Shown piece after piece: positions 11,248 to 21,623 of a stretch of 64,000 bases of DNA. The stretch covers positions 22,953,001 through 23,017,000 of the forward strand of contig NC_081820.1 of NCBI RefSeq assembly GCF_030704535.1, written 5' to 3'. Each line of letters starts with the position of its first letter. Position 1 is the first letter of the stretch. This stretch comes from Vitis vinifera. Taxonomy: Eukaryota > Streptophyta > Magnoliopsida > Vitales > Vitaceae. Both the position numbers and the translations under genes were made by a program. The notes below the pieces were generated by a model that was not told the DNA's origin, ran no database searches, and was given only the letters and a program-made list of their open reading frames with translations.

Positions 11248-11883
11248 TAAATTTCTCCTTAGATAACATGCTAAATGAAAGTTAATTTTAATAAACTTAA
11301 TTATTGGACCGATGTTTAATATTTATGATTAAATCTAAACCATTCAATAAAAATAAAATATAAATATAAATGATTTATAAAAACTAGTAAGAGATATCAT
11401 CCGTATCTACCTAACTCTCAATCTCGGATCTTGAATATGTGTGATGAAATGAAATTTAAGTCGTTAAACAAAGATAGAAATATACGACATTAAGGTATAA
11501 AAATAACATTTTAGTATAAAATTACAAGACTACGACATCATCTAATAGAAACTCAAAATTTCTAAAAGAGTTGGGCGAAATCACCGACAATTTGATTTTC
11601 GAAAGGAACGTGAGTCGTTGAATCCGGAAAGGAATAGGGACTCAAACCCAAACCTGTAACGTATCCTTTGCATACACGTAAACTTTTTTCCTTTGATTAG
11701 CCGTTACATGAAACCTAACAATTTAAGACTTTCGAAACCCACGTTGATTCATTCCTAAATTATCTTGAGCCTTTCTCGGAGATTTTCTTTCCTTGTAAGG
11801 AGGTCGTATTCCAAGAATATATATACTGATACGGAACTTTGTTCCACACACGAAAATTCAATCTCCCACTTCTTCTCAAGAGG
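11248..11883. other. Upstream region of the first polygalacturonase gene
   Basis: AT-rich spacer to about 11560, then less biased sequence leading to the gene. ATATATATAC at 11817-11826, about 60 bp before the start codon, is a TATA candidate. Nothing else is recognised. Confidence 0.4.
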
Positions 11884-14430
11884 ATGGAGTTCTGCCTGAA
11901 TTCGAGAAAACCCCATGTAAATCTTCCATTGATTTTCTTCGATTTTACTGTTTTTGGTTGTTTTCTGAATTGGGTTTTCTTATTTTTCCATTCTGGTTTC
12001 TGGGTTTTATTTGAATCTTTTTTGGTTTTTTTTTTTTTTTTTGCACAGGCTCTGGGGATTGTTTTAGCGGTTCTAATATTGGGGCTTTTGAGTTTCCGAG
12101 TGGCAGAATGCCAAACATCCAGTTTTATGGAGCCGATTAAGTATAAGGCATTGAGGTGCCGGAAACACAGTGCGGTGCTGACGGACTTCGGAGCAACAGG
12201 GGATGGGAAAACGATAAACACCAAGGCCTTCAAATCCGCCATTGACCATCTCAGTCAGTTTGCAGATGATGGTGGAGCAGAACTCATTGTGCCTCCTGGA
12301 AAGTGGCTGACTGGGAGCTTCAATCTCACCAGCCATTTCACTCTTTATATCGATAAGGATGCTGTTATTCTTGGAGCCCAGGTCTGGTTCTTTCTTCTGA
12401 TTATTGGGTTTCTTTGGATAGAATTTGTGAACATTTTTTTCAATGATTTTGCCTTCACAATCTTGCCAATTCCGCAAGTTTTTTCTTCTAAATTAAAAAT
12501 TGGTCAATTGGGCAGTATTTTCCAGATCCCAATTGGTTTTAAAAATTGGCAGGAGGAAGAGAAACTTTTGTGGTCAAACTTGATTTTCCCACACTCTTCT
12601 TTCTTTTTCTTGCTGTTCTTGACAAGCAAATATTGCTTTGAAGCAAAACCATATATATCTCTGTCTATTTATTCTATGATCAATTTCCTCTTGTTAATCT
12701 GTTAAGTTAGGTGAACTAAAGAGGTATTTTGAACCATACTGTCTTCTTCACATGGAGTCATGTGTTTGTAATAAAACCATCTACTCTATTGGTCAACTAA
12801 AAATCTGCATTGAAGTCTAAAATCCCAGCAGGGTTTTCATTTAAAAACAATGAAACACACCACCAACTCCTCTTTGAACTACTCCAAAAGTTTTTGACTG
12901 ATTCAGAAGCCGGCAAGTGTGGCACCATATGGGGGTCTGACCACATAATTCAAAATATTCCTGCTGACCTTATGACCAATTTTGTTTATTCACCAGTCAT
13001 AATCGTACTGTCGTCTTATTGTTTATATATTTTTGTCGCTATTGCTTGTGTACTGTGCTTACTTGATCCAATAACAGGATGAATCGGCATACCCCCTTAT
13101 TGAAGTTTTGCCATCATATGGAGTGGGAAGAGATGGAGGTGGAAGGCATAGTAGCCTTATTTTTGGAACGAACCTCACTGATGTTGTAATTACAGGTAAT
13201 AATAACACTTTGGGACTGTTGTATGCTTGAGGATAAGTTATATATGCACCATTGGCTAAGAACATTTTGTTAATGGGACCCTTCACCAGGTGGCAATGGA
13301 ACCCTCAATGGTCAGGGTAAATACTGGTGGGACAAGTTCCGTGCCAAAAAGTACAATGACACACGGCCCTACTTGATTGAAATCATGTATTCAAATCATG
13401 TTCAGATATCAAACCTTACATTGATCGATTCTCCATCATGGAATGTTCATCCTGTTTATAGCAGGTTGATCTTCTCTTCAATTTTTTTACTTTGGCTTTA
13501 TCTTGAAACATTCAATTATCAATAGCTTGTTTTCTCATACTTCTATGTGAAACTGCAGAAATGTACTTGTTAAAGATCTGACGATCTTAGCACCCATCGA
13601 TTCTCCTAATACAGATGGAATCAACCCAGGTATCACAGGATTCTTCTGTGTTAACTTTGGCTATGTGGCAGTTCTTGATCTTGAATCATACTAATCTCAT
13701 AATGTTTGTCTCATCTTCTTCAGATTCATGCAAAAAAGTCAGGATTGAAGACTGCTTTATAGTCTCAGGAGATGACTGCATTGCAGTTAAGAGTGGATGG
13801 GATCAGTATGGATATAAATTTGGGATGCCTACAAAGGACCTACTCATCAGACGGCTGACCTGCATATCCCCTGACAGTGCCACCATAGCTTTAGGCAGCG
13901 AAATGTCGGGTGGGATCAAGAATGTCTGGGCTGAAGACATAACAGCCATAGACACCCAGTCGGGAATCAGGATCAAAACTGGGATAGGAAGGGGAGGCTA
14001 TGTGAAAGACATATATGTTAGAAGAATGACAGTGAAGACCATGAAGTATGTCTTCTGGATTACAGGCGATTATGGATCACATCCAGATGATGGTTGGGAT
14101 CCTAAAGCTCTGCCTGTCATTAAAAATATCAATTACAGAGATATGGTGGCTGAGAATGTGACATATTCTGCCAGACTTGATGGAATTTCCGGCGATCCTT
14201 TCACAGGAATCTGCATATCTAATGTGACTATTGGGTTGACTGAGAAACCAAAAGAACTGCAATGGAACTGCACTAATGTTGCAGGAGTTACCAGCCAAGT
14301 GACTCCTAGGTCATGTGACCTGTTGCCTCCTTCAGATAAGGTCTTCAATTGTCCTTTCCCTGATCATCCTCATTGGGATGTTAAGTTGAAGACTTGTTCC
14401 CACATCGGTTCTAAGAAAATAGAGTTGTAA
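11884..14430 (+). CDS. Polygalacturonase-like GH28 protein, copy A
   Basis: Predicted pectin-backbone hydrolase of glycoside hydrolase family 28, acting in the cell wall. Exons: 11884-11916, 12049-12381, 13078-13195, 13290-13464, 13559-13629, 13724-14430; 478 residues. An N-terminal hydrophobic segment (GIVLAVLILGLL, about residues 14-25) fits a signal peptide or anchor. Family motifs: NTD at 237-239, SGDDC with Asp260-Asp261, and RIK at 326-328. Where classic polygalacturonases have the GHG motif it reads GSEMSGG (301-307), so the usual histidine is a serine; I recall this in the At3g48950-type clade. The first exon is only 11 codons; its intron is in frame and without a stop, so unspliced mRNA would still be open here. 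It is the first of four tandem copies on the same strand. Confidence 0.93.
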
Positions 14431-15595
14431 AGACTTGTTTTCACAAGCTTTATTTACGCTTGAATAGTGTTGCTCTTCTAATCTACAATTGGAGAGTACT
14501 TCACATCGATTGGAAATCATTACATCAATCTTCTTTAAGCCATTGTTTGTTAGTTTTGGAAACATTTTTTTCTTTTCAATCAAGCAATATTTGAAAAAGG
14601 AAAAACCATTTCATTAACTTTATTTAGGGGCTTGGGCAACTTGAATCAACCTAAACCAATCATACATAGACATATATTATTTTCTTAATATTTATTTCAT
14701 TTATATTAAAATACATTTATTGTTTTAAATGATAGAAAAACCATAAAGCTTAAAATTAATATGCTTGTAAAGATCTGGGTTCTTTTAGGGTTATGAACAA
14801 TTTTATTTTATTTTTATTTACTTTTAGATGTAATTTTATTATTATATAAGAGTCCGTTTGGTAATGATTTTTTATTTTATTTTTATTTACTTTTAGATAT
14901 AATTTTACTATTATGTAAGAGTCCGTTTGATAATGATTTAAAAAAAAATGTTTTTAACTTTTATGATACTTGAAAATTTTTATAATTCAAATATAACAAA
15001 AAAAATAAAAACGTTTTTTAAAACCAATGTCAAATGCACTCTAAAAATCATTAAAATATAAAAAATATGAATGGAAGCATGAAAAATATGACTTCAACTA
15101 CAAAGAATATAACAAGGTACCAAAAGGATGATTAGATAGTAAACAACATATCACCAAGTAAAAATAGTATGACCATACAACAAAAAAAATGACTAAGATA
15201 AGAATACTACGAGAAATGCATAAAACTTTGATTCTAACTGCACAATATTTAACCTATTGATATAGTTTTTTTTGCTTAAATTAAAAAATTTTGTGACCTA
15301 ATATTAACATTAAACCTATTAATATTTATCTCTTCTATTTTATGCTTATTATTATTATTATTATTATTATGATTTATCATAATCAACTCTAAACATTTCT
15401 CCATATTTAGAAAGCAATAAAAAGAGTGTTAAGTTAATCTATATTTTCTCGGAACCTCTCCTCTGCCTTATTCAGTTGAACCACAAGTTTAGAATGGATC
15501 AATTTGGTTCCTTGAAGCTTCGGACTTGTTCCAAACCATTCTAATATATATTTTCTTTTTCTTGCAAGAAATCCAGTCCCGTTCTCATTCCCACA
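14431..15595. other. Spacer between polygalacturonase copies A and B
   Basis: Contains the 3' end of copy A, then AT-rich DNA with a 69-bp tandem duplication (14801-14938) and a simple TTA repeat near 15350. The upstream region of copy B (15430-15595) resembles that of the sister genes weakly. No separate gene is seen. Confidence 0.45.
14801..14938. repeat. Tandem duplication, two copies of 69 bp
   Basis: The block ending AAGAGTCCGTTTG(G/A)TAATGAT appears twice, the AGTCCG word falling at 14851 and 14920. Copies differ at about four positions. The phrase GAGTCCGTTTGGTAATGATTT resembles the end of a MITE. Confidence 0.75.
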
Positions 15596-18500
15596 ATGGG
15601 GTTCCATCTTTCCACAAAATCCCAAGTAAGAAACAGAACACAAAAATCAAAACCAGCCTTAGTTCTTTATTTGCTTTGTAAAAATGAAATAAACTGAAAA
15701 TTATTTGCGAAAATTGATATAGTCTTGGTTTGCTGATTTTCTGCTCTTTTTCCCACTGAATTCTTTCTGATTTTCAAAAGCATTTCCATGGTTTTCTGAA
15801 ATGGGTTTTTTGATGTTTGTGTTTGGCTATCTGGGTTTGTTCTCTTTTGTCTTTTGAATTTTTGTTGATGGAGAATTTGGTATGACTTTCTGCAGGTTTT
15901 GGGGGTAGTTTCAGGCGTTTTAGTATTGCTGAGTTCAGTGGCAGAATGCGGAGGAGAAAGAATTTTGAAGCCTTTTGATTACCCTGCAATAAACTGCAGG
16001 AAGCACAGCGCGCTGCTGACAGAGTTTGGAGGAATTGGTGATGGAAAAACCTCCAACACCAAGGCCTTTAAAACTGCAATCGACCATCTCAAGCAGTTTG
16101 CCACAGATGGAGGAGCAGAGCTCATTGTGCCTCCTGGAAAATGGCTCACTGGGAGCTTCAATCTCACCAGCCATTTCACTCTTTATATCCATAAGGATGC
16201 TGTTATTCTTGGTTCTCAGGTCTGATTTTCCACCCTTTTTTCTTTTCTTCTTTGGCAAACTGAATGATATGGAGGATGATTGAGTTGGCACATACAATAA
16301 AATTTGTTTTCTGCTTTCAAAAACCAAAACCAAAATGGAAAACTTTAGGTAGTTGGTGTTGTAGTTTAAAGTGTACAATGCAATTTAGGTTAAATTATGG
16401 GATAAACACAAAAATATGTCTGTATAAACAAATGAGACCAAAGTATGAAAAAGTGAAATTTAGGTAACAAACAAATGAGACAAAATAATATATGAAGTAA
16501 TGAGACCAAATCATATATATGATATGTTTTATCATTGGCATTAAACCTACTTTTTGATAAGTAGTGTTTGGTATCAGGACTAGCGTGGGAAGCATTTTGA
16601 GAAAATTTTATTAACTCATGACTTCATGCATATTGGTTGTGTCAACCGAAACTTTCATACAAACATTGTTAATTCAATAATACAAAGATAAAACAATTAC
16701 ACACGTATAAAGTTTTAACGTGGTTCGACCAACCATATTTACATCGACTGATGAGAGAGAATTTTTTTACTATACCATAAGAATATTACAAAAGGTAGAC
16801 TCTCTCATTCTTCTTCACATCTTTATCCACCTCGTATAGTTTTTACACACGCATCTCCATCTTATGACCTAGAATATTTATAGAGATATTTTTAACAACT
16901 TTTTTTGTTCTATAAGAAAATTTAATATTACAATAACATATCAATTAAGGAAATATTCTACATAATATTCTTTGTAAAAAAGAATTTTTACTAATTAGGA
17001 ATTTGAGATATTTCCTAACAATATTAAGTTTAAGTATATAGTTTGTTGGTTTATAATTTTAACATTAAATAGTTTGTTTTACATGTAATCTACATATTTG
17101 TTTATCTTTATTTATCCAAGGGGATATACATTTTTGGTTACTTAATGATTGAGTTTTTAAGTTAAATCAGCCATTTAAAAATTATAATAAATTATTATTT
17201 TTATAGTTATGAAATGTTAGAATGAAAACAATGCAAAAAGGAATTTCATTCTCATGACGCCCTAGATGATTGAAGATCTTATTTTAAAGTGACTCGGATA
17301 CTAAGAATTTTTATAACATTCGACATTACCATCATTTGGGTTATCTATCCCGATTTATGAGTCGTATTATTGCAATCGACAACTTGTATTTGTTTAAGAG
17401 AAACCAAGAGTTCTTAAGAATTAGCATTACTCAATTGTAGAACAATTTTTCCCATCAACTATTCAAATTGTGTTTCAATTGTTTGTAATAAAGCTTCAAA
17501 CATTACCAAGCCAAATATGTAGAACCCTTCTACAACAAAAAACGATCTGCATGAAATTCTCATACGATTGTTTGTGATATGCTTGAATGATTCGAACAGG
17601 AGGAATCGGACTATCCCCACATTCCACCATTGCCATCATATGGAAAAGGAAGAGATGGTGGTGGAAGGTTTTCTAGTCTCATTTTTGGAACAAATCTCAC
17701 CGACGTTGTAATTATAGGTAACGACACTCTAGGCCTATCATTGTAAGACAATTTAGAGTGCATTTAACAGTGATTTTAGCAAGTGTTTTATCTTTTGTAA
17801 TATTTGAAAATTTTTGTCCTTCAAATATTAAGAATATTAAAAACGTTTTTTAAAATTATTATCAAATATATTCTTTTTTTTTTTAAATATAATATATTTA
17901 ACCTAAGAAATGTTTTTTTAAAAAAAAGTCAAGTATTTGACAAAATTTTAAAAAATACTTTTACGGATCGCTTATATAACTTCTTATAGAAATCTCTGAT
18001 AAGTTATTCTCTTAAATACGCTTTTATAGAGAATACTTCCCATAAAAATACTTCAATGAGAAATACCATCAACAGACACTCTTATTTATACACCATTTGG
18101 CTGGTTAGTTGTTAATGGGGACCTTCAACAGGTGGTAATGGCACGATAAATGGCCAGGGCAGAGTGTGGTGGGACAAATTTAAACAGAAAAAATTGGTAG
18201 ATACCCGGCCTTACTTGATAGAGATAATGTTCTCTGATCAGGTCCAGATATCGAACCTTACATTGATCGACTCCCCATCATGGAATGTCCACCCCGTCTA
18301 CTGCAGGTTTGATGGGCTTTTAGACCAATTCTCACTTTGAATATACCTTGATTTCCAAACTTCAGCCCCTTTTTCTCATATTTGTATGGTACTGATTGAA
18401 ATTGAAATTGCAGTGATGTAATAATTCAAGGGATGACGATTCTTGCACCAGTAGATGTTCCTAATACAGATGGAATAAACCCAGGTACTTGTGCTATCAC

Positions 18501-20195
18501 TCGGCTTAATATATGGTTATGGTTAGATGATCTAACGCATACTAATAGGGATGCAATCGGGACAGAATTGGGTAGGTCAATCCGAACTCAATCTAAAGTT
18601 TGGATCAGCTTAGATAATCTTTTTTAATACTTGAATTGAGTTTGAGTTAAGTTTTTTCAATTGAACCTTAATTTGGGATAGACTCGAGTCAAGGTTGTTT
18701 AAGGAATCCGAGCATAACTCCAATTGATTTAATATTTTTATAATATTTATAATGTATATTCTTTTATATACTAATATATAATTAGTTTCTTTTTAGATTT
18801 TTAAGAAAAAAAATATCAAACTATAATTATATCATATGTTTTTTCATACTTAGAAAGATATATATATATTTTTTTGTTACTGTCTTAAAATTTTATCTTA
18901 TTTACTATTTAAATTTTGATATAAATATATAGAAAGTTTTTCAAAAGATATCGTACAAGGATTTTAAATCACACAACTCAAGTCTAATATGAATAACTTG
19001 AGTTTAGAAAAATGAGTTCGGACTAGGCTTGAGTTGAGTCTTTTGTATTAGATATCGGGATAAGTTAGGTTCAAGTTGATTGTTTCTTAATTTGGGTTAT
19101 GATTAGATTAGTCATCAACCTGACTAATCCACCCTAATTGCAGCTCTGCCTAGACCTAAACAATAGTAGGCAATACCCTTTGTTTAGTAGGTGAAAGTTG
19201 AAACTACGAACTGATATCAAAATTGCAAAGTAGGGTTTTAGGTGTTAGTTTCAAGTGATTTTGAAGATCTCGCCCGTTTGGCGAGTAGGAAAGGAAAATT
19301 TCTTGGCAAACGGAGGCAATAAAAACTTCAAGATGATGGGATTTTCATCTGAGCCCTTCCCTTGTCCTTGAATTTCCTTCATCTTCATCCTTACACTCTT
19401 GAGTTGATGAATCCAACCAATTATCCCTGCATTTATTCCATGTTTTGTAGTAATCATATCTACTTTTTCATCTTATGTTCTTCAGATTCATGCGCAAACG
19501 TGAAAATCGAGGACTGTTACATAGTCTCAGGCGATGACTGCATTGCAGTAAAGAGTGGCTGGGACCAGTACGGGATCAAATATGGAGTCCCAACCAGGGA
19601 CATAGTCATCAGGAGGCTCACCTGCATATCCCCCGACAGCGCCGTCATCGCTCTGGGCAGCGAGATGTCGGGCGGGATCAAGAACGTCCGAGCTGAAGAC
19701 ATCACAGCCATAAATTCCCAGTCTGGCGTGAGGATCAAAACAGGCGTGGGAAGGGGAGGCTATGTGCAAGACATCTACGCTAGAAAAATGACCATGAAGA
19801 CCATGAAGTATGTCTTCTGGATGACAAGCGATTACGGGTCGCACCCAGACGATGAATGGGATCGTAAAGCGATTCCCAAGATTGAAAATATCAACTACAG
19901 GGAAGTGGTCGCGGAGAATGTGACCTATTCTGCAAGACTTGATGGAATTGCAGGCGATAAGTTCACCGGAATTTGCATATCTGATGTGACAATTCGGCTG
20001 ACTCAAAAGCCAAAGCAACTGCAATGGAACTGCACTAATGTTGAGGGAGTCACAAGCCAAGTGACTCCCCAATCTTGTGATCTGTTGCCGCCCTCAAAGG
20101 GGCCCTTGCAGTGTACTTTCCCGGAAAATCAGCTTCCCATTGAAGCTGTTAAATTGAAGACCTGTTCATACACTGCATCAAAGAAGATGATGTAA
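15596..20195 (+). CDS. Polygalacturonase-like GH28 protein, copy B
   Basis: Same family and role as copy A. Exons: 15596-15625, 15896-16219, 17600-17717, 18132-18306, 18414-18484, 19486-20195; 475 residues. Exons 3 to 5 have exactly the same lengths (118, 175, 71 bp) and phases as in copies A and C, so gene structure predates the duplications. NTD falls at 233-235, SGDDC at 255-259, and the RIK motif is kept in SGVRIKTG; the GHG position again reads GSEMSGG. Introns 2 (1,380 bp) and 5 (1,001 bp) are swollen by inserted repeats, including a probable solo LTR. No stop or frame break is seen in the exons, and exon 6 is more GC-rich at third positions than in its sisters. Confidence 0.92.
16667..17020 (-). 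mobile_element. Solo LTR fossil, Copia-like, in intron 2 of copy B
   Basis: Read on the minus strand it starts TGTTAGGAAATATC (17020), has a TATA-like CTATAAATATTC near 16877, the phrase GTCGAACCACGTTAAAAC near 16720 that is frequent near the 3' end of plant Copia LTRs, and ends GAATTAACA. TG...CA ends enclose 354 bp. Flanking 5-mers (AACAT and ATATT) match only partly, so the insertion is not fresh. No internal coding region remains beside it. Confidence 0.6.
18543..19153. mobile_element. Possible degraded hAT-like MITE in intron 5 of copy B
   Basis: The left edge TAGGGATGCAATCGGG and the complement of the right edge (TAGGCAGAGCTGCAATTAGGG) share TAGG...GCAAT..GGG. The interior has GAGTTGAGTT/AACTCAAGT-type words on both sides. 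No clear target duplication was found and no protein is encoded. Confidence 0.35.
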
Positions 20196-21623
20196 TAAAT
20201 AGAGAGTTTTTTGAGAATGAAATAAGCTCTGATATATGTGAGCTGATCGATACTATTTTTGTATGAACTAGGCCATGTGGCTTTCAGTTTCTGTGTGTAT
20301 TGTTGTTTCCTGTTCTGCTCAAATAAGATTTCATATAGCTTACACGAAAGTACAACTGTTTGGTTGATGGGAAAATATGAGGAATGGGGAGAGTGTAAGC
20401 CATGAGTCCTGTTTGTCAACGAAATAATGATATCATTTAAAATTGCTTGCCTTTTTGGCAAAATGTTTTCTTGGTTTGAAAGCTAAAATCATCTTGGAAA
20501 TTCCTTCCAAGACACTTGCAGTGTATTTTCTGGAGGGATAACGCACAGAAAAGAAAATAAAAAGAAAAAAAAGAAGTCAAAGGAAAAAAAAATGGTAGGA
20601 AATTACTTCCAAAATTAATAAATTATTTTTATATGTATCGTTCCATTAAATAATTTTAAAATATATAAATTTTTAATTAATCTTAATTATATTTATTTTT
20701 TTCCATATTTTCTTTAGGTTATTTAATTTTTAGAAAATTTTGAAGGAAAAGAAGGAAAAATAGTAAAAAAAAAAATGAAAGAAAAAAAAAAGATTCAAAA
20801 TTAATAAACAGTTTTAACATACTCAACATTTTTCACTTATTTAATCATTTTATGTAAATATTAAATAATTTAAAAATATATTCAATGTCCTAACTAACAA
20901 AAAGTTAGAACTTGAAATAAAACTTTTATTTGTATTAATTACGAAGTTAATTTTTTTTTATCTAAATTAAAATAAAAGCCTTATCAAAATTAATATTTTT
21001 ATATTAAATTATTTTAAAATTTTTTTTTTTTTTTTGTAAAATTGACCAATAGATATGACTTAAAAAAAATCTTATGGGTTCTTAAAAGTGAACCTTTATA
21101 TTTATTTTAAATTTTTTTAATTAAAAATAACATATTTCAAAATAAAAATTGAAATTTTATTATAAAATATGAGAATTTATTGTAATTTGTTGATGATTAT
21201 CCATGATGTATATCTATTTGTTACTCCCCTATAAAAGGGGGTGAACTCTGATAAAAATTCATTCGATTTTCTTCTTATATTCTAATTTCTCTTTTTCCTT
21301 TTCCTCTCCTTCCATTTTATTATTTTACAACAAATTTCAATTAATATTACTTTACCCAAGTCAATAACATATTAATATTAGATTCCTAATAGAGGAGTGT
21401 GAGGCTATTGATGGTAAAAAGGTGGGCAAGGAAAAGGACACATAACATTTTCACATGAAAATATTACTAGTTCGAATTCACATTGATTAGATGCCTCTAA
21501 TAACGTATGATTCCCACTGACTGGCTTTTATGAAGTTGTTCTCTCTCTCCCTCCCTGTATGTATAGCTCTCTCTTGGCCAAGAAAATCCAATCCCAACTC
21601 CATAACTCCCTTCTGAAATCACA
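20196..21623. other. Spacer between polygalacturonase copies B and C
   Basis: 3' flank of copy B, then A/T-rich DNA. Around 21200-21350 there is CCCTATAAAAGGGGG followed by a pyrimidine-rich stretch ending near ACAACAA, which looks like the promoter and leader of an old LTR, but its edges are not definable. The upstream region of copy C has a possible TATA (TATGTATAGC near 21558). Confidence 0.4.

Noticed and set aside
12382-12705. Continuation of the copy A frame beyond exon 2
   Set aside because: It is intron sequence that stays open by chance; the GT donor at 12382 and the homologous exon 3 at 13078 show splicing.
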